A stretch of DNA of 17,529 bases from positions 1 through 17,529 of the forward strand of contig JBNJEB010000025.1 of NCBI GenBank assembly GCA_051745425.1, written 5' to 3'. Each line of letters opens with the position of its first letter. Positions within the stretch are counted from its first letter, which is position 1. Below are positions 1 to 8,700 of this stretch, piece by piece. Origin of the DNA: Halonatronomonas sp051745425. GTDB taxonomy: Bacteria; Bacillota; Halanaerobiia; Halanaerobiales; Halarsenatibacteraceae. The notes beneath the pieces are model-generated. The model was not told where the DNA came from, did no database searches, and worked only from the letters and a program-made list of their open reading frames with translations. The position numbers and the translations under genes were made by a program.

Positions 1-252
1 GCTGATTTTGCTCAGGAAACTATTGAGCTTGAATATAAAAATTATACCCGACTGGTTTTTATTAATACCTGGGTCGATGGTTTAGAAGAATATCGGGAAT
101 ACGCTAAAAGAGCAGCAAAATTTGTCAATTTAGAATTTGAAGTAAAAGAAGGTAACTCAGATTTATTAGAAATGTTACTTACTGGAGAAGAAAATGATGA
201 GATCGCCGTTTTTGAGCCGGGTAGAATTATTTTGAGGACTGATCTTGTCTAG
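1..252 (+). CDS. 3' end of a DUF1638-like protein (partial)
   Basis: An open frame enters from the left edge in frame 1 and stops at TAG 250-252, giving the last 83 residues of a protein whose start lies outside the window. The visible part has a beta strand (RLVFINTW), a helix rich in Tyr, Ala and Lys (EEYREYAKRAAKF), then DLLEMLLTGEEND and an FEPGR ending. This order (a strand, an EEY helix, a leucine-rich LLEKLL-G segment, then a hydrophobic strand with PG) resembles the C-terminus of DUF1638 proteins as I remember them. Their function is unknown, but they commonly sit beside corrinoid protein and MttB-type methyltransferase genes. If so, more of a methyltransferase cluster, perhaps including the missing corrinoid protein, lies just upstream. 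The family call rests on pattern memory of a fragment and is moderate at best. Confidence 0.5.
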   Translation, partial: ADFAQETIELEYKNYTRLVFINTWVDGLEEYREYAKRAAKFVNLEFEVKEGNSDLLEMLLTGEENDEIAVFEPGRIILRTDLV

Positions 253-265
253 GCTTTAAAATCAA

Positions 266-288
266 TGCCTGGATAGCAATATCAGGCA
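266..288 (+). other. Short inverted repeat in the 253-398 gap
   Basis: TGCCTG (266-271) and CAGGCA (283-288) form a perfect 6-bp stem around an 11-nt loop, just after the stop of the upstream gene. No clean T-run follows on the plus strand, so it is a poor intrinsic terminator. It could be a weak terminator, an attenuator or chance. The rest of the 146-bp gap holds no convincing promoter and no riboswitch I recognise; I looked for cobalamin and THF types. Confidence 0.25.
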
Positions 289-398
289 AAATTTGAAAAT
301 GTTTTTATGAATCTTCATAGAGTAAGGCGTGGAAGGCAACGGTTATGAATGCTAGCTGAAATAAAATAAATCATAATTTAAGCAGGGAGGAATAATTA

Positions 399-1193
399 AT
401 GATTATTATTGGTGAATTGATTAATTCTACAAGAGATGTTATCAAGGAGAAGATTGAAGAGAGAGATAAGGATTATATACAGGATATAGCTTTAAAACAG
501 CAGAAAGCAGGTTCAGAATTTATTGATGTAAATGCCGGTGCCTTTGTTCATGATGAGATAGAACATCTGCTCTGGTTAGTTGAGGTAACTCAGGAAGTCC
601 TTGATAAACCACTCTCACTTGATAGCCCTAATGAGAAAGCATTAGAAAAGGCTGCTGAAAAACATCAAGGCATACCTCTAATCAATTCAATTACTTTAGA
701 AGATGAACGATATGGTAAAGTATTACCGATTGTTAAAGAATATGACGCCAATGTAATTGCCCTTTGTATGAGCGATGAAGGGATGCCAGAAAGTGCTGAT
801 GATAGAATAGAAGTAGCAGATAAACTAATTGATAAATTGATTAATGATGGGGTTCCGGCAGATAATATTTTTGTTGACCCAATTATCACACCGATCAGTG
901 TAGATTGTTCCCGGGGTCCAGAGATTTTAAATGCAATTGCAACAATTAAAAGCTGGGGCACAGGTGTTCACATTACCTGTGGTTTAAGCAATATCTCCTA
1001 TGGTTTACCACAGAGACCTCTATTAAATCAGGCCTTTATGGTTATGGCGATTGGACGAGGAATGGACTCGGCAATAATTGACCCCCTTGATGATTATATG
1101 ATTAAAATGATTAGAGCTTCTGAAGTTTTAATGAATGAAGATAAACATGCCATGAACTATCTAAAAGCATCCAGAGCAGGAGAGCTTGATTAA
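399..1193 (+). CDS. mtgA: Methyltetrahydrofolate:corrinoid protein methyltransferase (MtgA/AcsE family)
   Basis: This cytoplasmic pterin-binding TIM-barrel enzyme exchanges a methyl group between tetrahydrofolate and the cobalt of a corrinoid protein. The 264-residue length is essentially that of AcsE (about 262). Residues matching the known pterin contacts are visible: D75 in LDSPN, N96 in LINS, D160 in VDPI and N198 in GLSN, followed by the conserved RPLLN segment (206-210). The N-terminal IIIGELIN and WLVEVTQEV (59-67) are also typical. The ATG has an AGGGAGG site at 384-390. AcsE donates methyl groups to the acetyl-CoA pathway corrinoid protein, whereas MtgA accepts them from demethylated amines such as glycine betaine. 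With an MttB-family gene and a RACo-like activator in the same cluster, and no CODH/ACS gene in view, the MtgA role is more likely. The family is certain; the choice between the two roles is inference. Confidence 0.9.
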   Translation: MIIIGELINSTRDVIKEKIEERDKDYIQDIALKQQKAGSEFIDVNAGAFVHDEIEHLLWLVEVTQEVLDKPLSLDSPNEKALEKAAEKHQGIPLINSITLEDERYGKVLPIVKEYDANVIALCMSDEGMPESADDRIEVADKLIDKLINDGVPADNIFVDPIITPISVDCSRGPEILNAIATIKSWGTGVHITCGLSNISYGLPQRPLLNQAFMVMAIGRGMDSAIIDPLDDYMIKMIRASEVLMNEDKHAMNYLKASRAGELD

Positions 1194-1222
1194 AGGTTTT
1201 TAAGTAAAAGGAGAGGTTAGAT

Positions 1223-2266
1223 ATGACAAGAATTGGAGTTATAGGAGGTGGAATTGCCGGCTCAACTGTAGCAGTCGAGCTGGCAGAAGCTGGTTTTGAA
1301 GTTGTTCTCTTTGAGAAAACTGATAAAATAGGCGGCCAGATCTCTGAATTTGGTTGTAAGGCAACCGATATCTGTACCCGCTGTAACCTCTGTCTGGTAG
1401 ATTCAGTATTCAATCAACTCCATCAGGATTCCAGAATCAAAATAAATAAAAACCATCAGGTTATAGATTCTTATAAAGAAAATGATGGTTTTACCCTTTA
1501 TTGCGAGGAAGATGGAGTTGAAAAGACATATAAAGATTTTGATAAGATAGTTCTAGCAACAGGTTACAGGCGCTGGTCTGAACTGGAGACTGGTACCCCG
1601 GAAATCTTTGCTGATCAGCGGATAATCTGGTCAGGTCAGTTTGAAGAGATGTTATTTAAGAGAAGAGATTATCTTCAAGATAAAGATTTAGAACTGGATT
1701 TAGATTTTAAACCAGAATCAGCTTATTTTATCCAGTGTAATGGTTCCAGGAGCCCTCAGGAAAAGGCCTCTTACTGTTCTCGAGTCTGTTGTGGTTATAA
1801 TTATCGGATTGCCAGGGTCTTAAGGGAAACCTATCCTGAAATGGAAATAGGAATTTTCTTTATCGATATGCAGGAAGCTGGCTTTTTAACTGATCTTTCA
1901 TTTCAAAAATTAATCGATGAAGAGATAGAATATTTTAATTGTAAGCCTCTTAGAATTAACAGAAAAGATGACCGGATAGAGGTGGCCTATGAAGATCAGG
2001 AATTAGGCAAAATGAAAAAAGTTAAAACTGATCTATTAGTTCTCTCTGAAGGTATTCATCCAGGCAAGGAAAATGAACTCTGGTCAAAACTCTTTAATCT
2101 GCAGTTGGATTCAGATGGTTTTTTAAAAGAGATAAATCCTGGAAGAGCTACCGGGGTATATTTAGCTGGAACAATTTCAGGACCAGGAGATATTGCAACA
2201 ACAATCAGTAAAAGCAAAGCTGTAGCAAATGAGATTATCTCTGTAGAAAAGGAGGTTGTTAGCTAA
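1223..2266 (+). CDS. Short HdrA-like FAD oxidoreductase
   Basis: A 347-residue protein equal to a single HdrA flavin domain without the usual N-terminal HdrA domain or the added ferredoxin domains (HdrA is typically about 650 residues or more). Visible features are the dinucleotide-binding GGGIAG (8-13), the EKTDKIGGQ loop, a Cys cluster at C45, C51, C54 and C57 where HdrA has its NDCSxC motif, the HdrA signature C172-NGSR with YCSRVCC (C185, C189, C190), and a C-terminal LAGTISGPGDIATTISKSKA FAD segment. FAD and at least one iron-sulfur cluster are therefore likely. The ATG has AAAGGAGAGG at 1207-1216. Its stop overlaps the next start by one base (TAATG), so the two products are probably made together and may form one split HdrA. 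Role inferred: an electron-transfer partner of the MetVF/Hdr system. Confidence 0.82.
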   Translation: MTRIGVIGGGIAGSTVAVELAEAGFEVVLFEKTDKIGGQISEFGCKATDICTRCNLCLVDSVFNQLHQDSRIKINKNHQVIDSYKENDGFTLYCEEDGVEKTYKDFDKIVLATGYRRWSELETGTPEIFADQRIIWSGQFEEMLFKRRDYLQDKDLELDLDFKPESAYFIQCNGSRSPQEKASYCSRVCCGYNYRIARVLRETYPEMEIGIFFIDMQEAGFLTDLSFQKLIDEEIEYFNCKPLRINRKDDRIEVAYEDQELGKMKKVKTDLLVLSEGIHPGKENELWSKLFNLQLDSDGFLKEINPGRATGVYLAGTISGPGDIATTISKSKAVANEIISVEKEVVS

Positions 2267-3645
2267 TGGCAGGCATACCGGAATATGAATTAGCCTGGAT
2301 AGGCGCTAAAGTAGAAACAGATTTTAAAGATATTCAAATTTCTGCTGAAGATTTAGTTGCCTGCCAGGGAGAGATTGGAGATTTTACCCTTACCTGTAAC
2401 GATCAGAGTAATCCAGCTGAGATTGAGGCAGCCAATATAATTATTAATCTGCCCTATCAGGAAGAGATTGCTATTGATGGGGGAACTTCCCTTCTGGCTG
2501 ACAGTTATCAATTAGAAGCTGAAAAGCCGGTGATTATCCTCCAGGATTATCCAGATTTATCGGCAGCTTTTATTAGTCAGAAAGGGCTGGAGAGATCTCT
2601 GGAAATTAAAAATGAATATCCAGATAAAGAGGTCTATTATTTATATCAGGCCATGAGATTTCTTGAAGATAATGACAGGCTCTATGAAGAGGCCAGAGAA
2701 GCTGGAATCGTCTTTTTGAAATTTGATATCGGTCAGTTAACAGTCTCGGAGGATTTAAAAATCAAGTATCAAAGAGAAGATATTGAACTTGAGCTGACAG
2801 GTACAATTCTGGCTGCCCCTGAATTACAGGCTACTAATGAAACAGAACGACTGGCAAAAATATTTAATCTGGCTGATGGTTATCAAGATTATCTCCAGTT
2901 AGATAATATCTATTTGCAACCGACCTTAAGTGGCAGAAGAGGTATTTATTTATTGAGAGGCAGCCGGGGCCCAACAGCTTTAACATATTTTAAAGAAGAA
3001 TTGGATTTTACTCTTGGAGAAGTTGCCAGGAATTTAACTGGAGTTAACGAGCTCGATAGCTATGAAAGAACTGTAGATGACCAGAAATGTATACTCTGTT
3101 ATACCTGTTATCGGGTCTGTCCCCATGGGGCAATTCAGAGAGATGATGAGTTGAATTCAATGAAGGTAATGAACTTAGCCTGTCAGGGATGTAACCTCTG
3201 TATAAGCCGCTGCCCGACATCAGCTATTGAAATAGATTATGATTACTTTAATGGGCAGGATGATTTTGGAGATAAAACTCCTTTGATTATATGTGAGAAT
3301 TCTGCAGAGATTGCTGCAGACAAATACAATTCAATGACAGGCAAAGATCCTTTTGAGGGTTTTAGAGAGATAGTAGTCCCCTGTGTTTCAACGGTTGAGC
3401 GAAATAAGATTTTCCAGCTTTTATCCCATGATTCCCGGGATATAATGATATTAGGTTGTGTGGCAGAAGCCTGTAAACATCTAACTGGACATGATCGCTG
3501 TCAGCAGGTAGTAGATAGAATTAAAGAGGATCTGGAGAAGCTGGATTTAGAGCAGGATAGAGTTCATTATAAGAGACTTTCACCTCGAATGGCAGACGAT
3601 CTTGGCGGTTTTCTTGCCGATTGGAAGGAGGCGGTTATCCAGTGA
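2266..3645 (+). CDS. Degenerate HdrA domain fused to dicluster ferredoxin and MvhD-like domain
   Basis: A 459-residue fusion. Residues 1 to about 260 follow the second flavin half of HdrA: the stretches around 88-153 and 227-240 line up with the equivalent parts of the 1016-residue HdrA encoded downstream. The Gly-rich FAD loop and the CxGSR...YCSRxCC cysteines are gone, so this part probably binds no flavin or cluster. Residues 275-320 carry two intact [4Fe-4S] motifs: C275, C278, C281, C285 and C306, C309, C312, C316. Residues 339-459 resemble MvhD, with C343, C373 (VPC), C398 and C403 (GCVAEACKH), and C412, but the paired CxxC of MvhD is reduced to ICEN. Role inferred: conducts electrons between the preceding FAD protein and MetV, whose start overlaps its stop. 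The GTGA overlap and an SD inside its 3' end support translational coupling. Confidence 0.75.
   Translation: MAGIPEYELAWIGAKVETDFKDIQISAEDLVACQGEIGDFTLTCNDQSNPAEIEAANIIINLPYQEEIAIDGGTSLLADSYQLEAEKPVIILQDYPDLSAAFISQKGLERSLEIKNEYPDKEVYYLYQAMRFLEDNDRLYEEAREAGIVFLKFDIGQLTVSEDLKIKYQREDIELELTGTILAAPELQATNETERLAKIFNLADGYQDYLQLDNIYLQPTLSGRRGIYLLRGSRGPTALTYFKEELDFTLGEVARNLTGVNELDSYERTVDDQKCILCYTCYRVCPHGAIQRDDELNSMKVMNLACQGCNLCISRCPTSAIEIDYDYFNGQDDFGDKTPLIICENSAEIAADKYNSMTGKDPFEGFREIVVPCVSTVERNKIFQLLSHDSRDIMILGCVAEACKHLTGHDRCQQVVDRIKEDLEKLDLEQDRVHYKRLSPRMADDLGGFLADWKEAVIQ
3625..3631 (+). promoter_or_regulatory. Ribosome binding site fixing the metV start
   Basis: AAGGAGG lies 10 nt before GTG 3642. 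It makes the GTG, which overlaps the previous stop as GTGA, the likely start, rather than the in-frame TTG at 3621 that lies upstream of this site. Confidence 0.75.
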
Positions 3646-4316
3646 TTGTTGGTAAATTAAAAGATGTAAATGAAATAAAGGATAGCTTACCAGATGATCT
3701 GGAAAGTCTCCTGATTGTTGGCTGTGGAAGTTGTGTTTCAGTCAGTCTTGCCGGCGGTGAAAGAGAAGCAGAGTCATTAAAAAATTTACTGGAATTTTAT
3801 TATCAGACAAATAACCAGGAAGTAACAATTGAAACTGAAACAATTAAAAGACAATGTGATGATGAGTTTCTGGATGAACTTGAACTGGCAATAGCCAGGA
3901 ATCAGATAGTACTCTCACTGGCCTGTGGGGTTGGAGTTCAGCATCTGGCAATAAATTATCCAGATAAAATAGTTCTGCCTGGACTTGATACAACTTTTTA
4001 TGGTCGGACCAGTGCTATTGGTGAATGGGAAGAGATGTGCCATGGCTGTGGCAAATGTATTCTTGATCAATTTGCCGGTGTCTGTCCAGTAGCCCGTTGT
4101 TCCAAAAGTTTATTGAATGGGCCCTGTGGCGGCTCCCAGGATGGAATCTGTGAGGTTGATGATAGCATAGAATGTGGCTGGCAGAAAATTTATGACCGAG
4201 CAGAGGAACTTGGCCAGCTTGAGAAGTTACTGGATTTTGAATCACCAAAAGACTGGTCAACCCATAAAGATGGTGGGGTCCGTAGCCATAAAGATCCAGA
4301 GTTCTTCCAGGAATGA
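3642..4316 (+). CDS. metV: MetV, methylenetetrahydrofolate reductase partner subunit (MTHFR C-terminal domain family)
   Basis: MetV is the iron-sulfur/zinc partner of MetF in acetogens and relatives. It links the flavin of MetF to an electron-carrier system. With the GTG start the protein has 224 residues. It opens with a GCGSCVSVSLAGG motif (28-39) that forms the conserved Cys-rich start of this family. It ends with a dense Cys region: C133, C136 and C139 (CHGCGKC), C148, C153, then GPCGG (160-164), GIC (C170) and ECGW (C178). This is the hallmark of MetV-type MTHFR C-terminal domain proteins, including the closing ESPKDWS/GGVRSHKD stretch. The gene overlaps the fusion gene upstream by 4 bp and lies 15 bp before metF. 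Electrons probably enter through this subunit. Confidence 0.88.
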   Translation: MIVGKLKDVNEIKDSLPDDLESLLIVGCGSCVSVSLAGGEREAESLKNLLEFYYQTNNQEVTIETETIKRQCDDEFLDELELAIARNQIVLSLACGVGVQHLAINYPDKIVLPGLDTTFYGRTSAIGEWEEMCHGCGKCILDQFAGVCPVARCSKSLLNGPCGGSQDGICEVDDSIECGWQKIYDRAEELGQLEKLLDFESPKDWSTHKDGGVRSHKDPEFFQE

Positions 4317-4331
4317 AAGGAGAATTAGAGG

Positions 4332-5261
4332 ATGGCTGATTATATATCGAAATTACAAAAACTATTAGCAGAAGGAGAATTTGTCGTCTGCAGCGAAATG
4401 GGTCCTCCAGTTGGTGCTGATCCTGATTTCATTCGCAAAAAAGCTGACTATTTAAAGGGGTATGTAGATGCAGTCAATATAACTGATAATCAGACTGCGA
4501 TTGTTAGAATGTCAAGTATAGCTGCAGCTAAAATAGCAGCAGATGAAGGTCTGGAAATGATAATTCAGGCTACTGGCCGGGACCGGAATAGGATTGGAAT
4601 TCAGAGCGATCTTTTAGGAGCAAGTGCCCTGGGATTGAGAAATGTACTCTGTCTGACAGGAGATCATCAATGTTTTGGCATGGATGAAGGGGCTAAAAAT
4701 GTTTTTGATCTGGATTCAGTAAGTATGCTCAAAGCAGCCAGGTCTATGGTTGATGATGGAGTTTTATTAAATGGCAAGGAAATGGATTTTCCTCCTAAAC
4801 TATTTTTAGGGGGAGCAGCCAACCCCTTTGCAGATCCCTTTGAACTTCATATGATGAAAATCGAGAAGAAAGTAGAGGTTGGAATGGAGTTTATCCAGAC
4901 CCAGGCTATCTATAATTTAGAGAAATTTGATCGCTGGATGGAAGAAATTAGAAGAAGAGGAATTCACGAGAGATGCTATATAATGGCCGGGATTCTTCCG
5001 ACTAAATCAGTTAAAGCTTTAAGAATGATGAAAAAGCATGTTGCCGGGATGGATGTGCCTGATCATGTTATTGAGAGAATGGATAGGGCAGAAGATAAAA
5101 AAGAAGAAGGAGTACAGATGGCAGTAGATATTATTGAGCATGTTAGAAAGACAGAAGGGGTCAGAGGTATTCATTTAATGCCGGTGGCCTGGGAGGAGAT
5201 TACTCCTAGAGTTGTCGAAGAAGCAGGCCTCTACCCGAGACCGGAGGTGTCAGAGATATAA
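4332..5261 (+). CDS. metF: Methylenetetrahydrofolate reductase, MetF
   Basis: The flavin-dependent TIM barrel that interconverts 5,10-methylene-THF and 5-methyl-THF. The 309 residues match the usual length of bacterial MetF (about 290-310). The catalytic-type glutamate is E22 in CSEMGPP. The DNQTA segment (52-56), the TGDHQCFG flavin-binding stretch (109-116), the FIQTQAIYN motif (188-195), AGILPTKS (219-226) and a closing GIHLMPVAW are all characteristic. The ATG is preceded by AAAGGAGA (4316-4323), and the stop overlaps hdrC by one base (TAATG). The immediate metV neighbour and flanking hdr genes mark it as the acetogen-type, non-NADH-direct enzyme, which in Moorella occurs with Hdr and MvhD subunits. 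Direction of catalysis in the cell (methyl oxidation or reduction) cannot be read from the sequence. Confidence 0.95.
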   Translation: MADYISKLQKLLAEGEFVVCSEMGPPVGADPDFIRKKADYLKGYVDAVNITDNQTAIVRMSSIAAAKIAADEGLEMIIQATGRDRNRIGIQSDLLGASALGLRNVLCLTGDHQCFGMDEGAKNVFDLDSVSMLKAARSMVDDGVLLNGKEMDFPPKLFLGGAANPFADPFELHMMKIEKKVEVGMEFIQTQAIYNLEKFDRWMEEIRRRGIHERCYIMAGILPTKSVKALRMMKKHVAGMDVPDHVIERMDRAEDKKEEGVQMAVDIIEHVRKTEGVRGIHLMPVAWEEITPRVVEEAGLYPRPEVSEI

Positions 5262-5710
5262 TGGTAAAAGAATATAAAGAATTAGATCATAAATTTAAAG
5301 ATGAGATAAAGTCAAAACCAGGTGGAGAAAATCTTAGCCTCTGTTTTAGCTGTGGCAGTTGTACTGCAACCTGCCCGGTAAGTGAAGAGGAAGAAGATTT
5401 TAACCCAAGACTGATAATTAAAAAGGCCCTGCTTGGTTTTAAAGAAGAGTTGCTTTCTGAATTAACTATCTGGCAATGTATTCAGTGTCGTCGCTGTGTG
5501 TCTGCCTGTCCTCAGAATGTCAGGTTTGCTGATATCATAAGGGTATTAAGGGAAATGGCAGTTGAAGCCGGTTATTATTCAGAAGAACTGGAAGCAGAAC
5601 TGGACAAATTTGATAGAAGTCTGGTCAGCTATCGCTTAAAGAGCCTGGAAAAAGTTGAATCTGGCAAGTCTACCTGGGAAGCAGAAACACCGGATTCAGG
5701 TGGTGTTTAA
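5261..5710 (+). CDS. hdrC: HdrC-like iron-sulfur subunit
   Basis: A 149-residue two-cluster ferredoxin subunit that in heterodisulfide reductases relays electrons from HdrA to the catalytic subunit. The two [4Fe-4S] motifs are C28, C31, C34, C38-P and C73, C76, C79, C83-P, spaced as in HdrC by a helical segment. The C-terminal tail after about residue 105 is acidic and helical. There is no CCG domain, so it is not an HdrBC fusion. The ATG has GGAGGTG at 5243-5249 and overlaps the metF stop. Lying between metF and hdrA, it probably carries electrons from HdrA to MetVF, the position HdrC holds toward HdrB in methanogens (inference). Confidence 0.88.
   Translation: MVKEYKELDHKFKDEIKSKPGGENLSLCFSCGSCTATCPVSEEEEDFNPRLIIKKALLGFKEELLSELTIWQCIQCRRCVSACPQNVRFADIIRVLREMAVEAGYYSEELEAELDKFDRSLVSYRLKSLEKVESGKSTWEAETPDSGGV
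5698..5703 (+). promoter_or_regulatory. Ribosome binding site fixing the hdrA start
   Basis: AGGTGG lies 8 nt before ATG 5712 and supports that codon over the in-frame TTG at 5655, which would give a 56-bp overlap with hdrC and a leader that does not look like HdrA. Confidence 0.65.
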
Positions 5711-5711
5711 G

Positions 5712-8700
5712 ATGGCAGATCCAGTAGTTGTTATCGGTGGAGGTATTGCTGGAATTCAGGCGGCAACTGATCTGGCTGAAATGGGTGTTCCTGTTTACCT
5801 GGTTGAAAAAAGCCCCAGTCTTGGTGGGCGAATGGCTCAGCTTGATAAGACATTTCCAACCAATGATTGTTCGACCTGTATTTTAGCGCCAAAAATTACA
5901 TCCTGTTATAATCATAAGAATGTAACAACATATACGATGACTGAATTGGTTGGCGTTGAAGGAACCCCAGGTAATTTTAGAGTCAGGCTGAAAAAAAGGC
6001 CTAGATATATTGATGAAGATAAATGTACTGGTTGTGCTGACTGTTTTGAGAAATGTCCGGAGAAGATTCCTGATGAATACAATTTAGGCCTGACTGAACA
6101 GAAGGCAGTTCATAAATATCAACCCCAGGCAGTTCCGAATCTGGCTGTAATCGATCCAGATCACTGCCGGAAACTTCAGGAAGATAAATGTGGACTCTGT
6201 GAGATAGTCTGTAATTTTGATGCAGTTGATTATAAGCAGAAAGAGAAAAACTTTATTGTCCAGGCTGCTGCAATTATCTTTGCTCCTGGTTATGAGTCTT
6301 TTGCTGGGGATATTGTTAGCCACTATCACTATGGCAATCATCAGGATGTTGTAACCAGCCTGGAATTTGAAAGAATCTTAAATGCTGCCGGTCCAACAGA
6401 TGGGAAGATAATTCGTCCGTCTGACGGTAAAAAAGTAGAGAAAATTGCTTTTATTCACTGTACAGGTTCTAGAGATTTCAGTCGTGACCATAATTACTGT
6501 TCATCGGTCTGCTGTATGTATTCAATCAAACATGCCTTATTAACAAGGGATCATCTTCCAGATACAGAAGTTGACTTATATTATATGGATATCAGGTCCC
6601 ATGGTAAAGGTTTTGAGAGATATTTTAATCGAGCAGAAGCAACAGAGGGAGTTAATTTTATTAGAAGTAGAGTAGCTGAAATTGAAAGAGTTGCCAGAGA
6701 TAAAAAGCTTAATTTAAAAGTTACTGATGGTGACAATGGTTTTCAGGCAAAGGATTATGACCTGGTTGTTCTGGCTACAGGTATTGCTCCAAAGGAAGAG
6801 GTTACAGAGGATTTACAAAAATTAAAGATAAGAACAAATAAATATGGTTTTGCTGATACAGACGAGTTTTCGCCATTTGTTACAGGAAGAGAAGGCATCT
6901 TTGCCTGTGGGGCTGTAACAGGTCCCAAAGATATTCCAGAATCAGTTGCTGAAGCAAGTGGCTCAGCTGTAATGGCCGGTCAACTAGCCTCCCTTGATAT
7001 TAATGATTTAGGGATTACTGAAGCCCCGCCAGTTGCCAGCAGGGCAGTTACCAATCAGAGGACAAGAATTGGCGTCTTTATCTGTCACTGCGGCACCAAT
7101 ATAGCAGGTGTTATAGATGTCAAAGAGGTAACCGAGCGGGTTGGTCAGATGCCATTTGTTGAGCTGGCTGAGGATGTTAAATATCTCTGCTCAACTGATA
7201 GCCAGAAATTAATAGCCGATAGAATTGAAGAATATGATTTAAATAGGATATTAATAGCTTCCTGTACTCCCCGGACCCATGAAATGCTCTTTCAGGATGC
7301 AGTGGAAAGAGCAGGTCTTAACCCCCATTTAATGGAGATGACAAATATCAGGGATCAGGGTTCCTGGGTTCATAAGGAGGAGAAAGAGAAAGCCACCTGG
7401 AAGGCCTATGAGCTGGTCAGAGCCGGTGTTGCCAGAATCAAAAATGCTCTGCCTTTAGAACGGGGAGAAGTAGATAATATAACCCGAGCCCTTGTCCTTG
7501 GCGGTGGAGTAGCAGGGATGACAGCTGCCAGAGAGTTAGGAAATCTTGGTTTTCCAGTTTCTCTGGTTGAAGAGGCTGAATGGCTTGGAGGCAAAGCAGC
7601 AGAGATTCATCGGTCTGGGTTTGGCCGGCCGATTAAGCCCTTTTTAGAAAAGTTAACAGCTGAAATAAGGGAAAACAAACTGATAGATATTTATTCAGGT
7701 TATAAGATCAATGATATTTCAGGATTTGTAGGCAACTATCAGCTTGAGCTTTCAGGACCCCAGGAGATTGAACTTGAGGGAGGAGTAGTTATAGTTGCAA
7801 CTGGAGGCAGAGAGTTAAAGCCAGAGGAATATCAGTATCAGCAATCAGATAGGGTTATGACTGCTCTGGATTTAGAAGAGCTTATGGCTGATAATTCTAA
7901 AAGACTGGCTGATGCTAAAAAGATATATATGATCCAGTGTGTTGGCTCCAGAGAGGAAGATAGACCGTACTGTAGCAGACTCTGCTGTACCCAGTCTTTA
8001 AGGAATGCCATTGAATTAAAGAAGAAAGATCCTGATTTAGAAATTACTATCCTCTATCGTGAGATGCGCAGTTACGGGTATTATGAAGATCTTTATCGAG
8101 AAGCCAGAGATTTAGGTGTTAATTTCTCCAGGTTTGATCTTGAGAATAAACCAGATGTTAAGGCGAGTGAAAATGATAAACTTGAAATCAGCTTTAAAGA
8201 ACCGCTAACTGGAAGAACTATTAAAGATAATCCAGACCTGGTTGTTCTGGCAGCAGCTGTTTTGCCAGGAGAGGACAATGAAAGAATTAGTAAGATGTTG
8301 AAAACACCATTAAATGAAGATAAGTTTTTCCTTGAGGCCCATGTTAAGTTGAGACCAGTTGATTCATCAACAGATGGAATCTTTTTAACAGGGCTGGCCC
8401 ATGGACCTAAAAATATTTCTGAAACTATTTCCCAGAGCCGGGCAACTGCTGGTCGGGCAGCTTCAATCCTTTCTAAAGAATTTTTATTGACTGAAGCAAT
8501 GATTGCTGAAGTTGATGAGGAACTCTGTATTGGCTGCGGCGACTGTGAGAGGGTCTGTGTTTATAAGGCTATTGAGGTAGATCCTGTTGAGAGGAAAGCT
8601 AAAGTTAATAAAGTCCTCTGTAAGGGCTGTGGTAACTGTCTTGGAGTCTGTCGTCCCAATGCAGTCGATTTAAAGGGCTTTAGAAATCAGCAGATTCTCG

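Noticed and set aside
253..398. Cobalamin or THF riboswitch in the leader
   Set aside because: The conserved B12-box and the THF riboswitch core are not visible; only short hairpin potential is present.
3621..3641. Longer metV start at TTG 3621
   Set aside because: The SD (3625-3631) lies downstream of this codon and points to GTG 3642, which overlaps the previous stop as GTGA.
4174..4368. Small plus-strand frame spanning the metV-metF junction
   Set aside because: It overlaps two clear genes in another frame and its translation has no family features.
5655..5711. Longer hdrA start at TTG 5655
   Set aside because: It gives a non-HdrA leader and a 56-bp overlap with hdrC; ATG 5712 has an SD and starts right before the flavin-binding loop.
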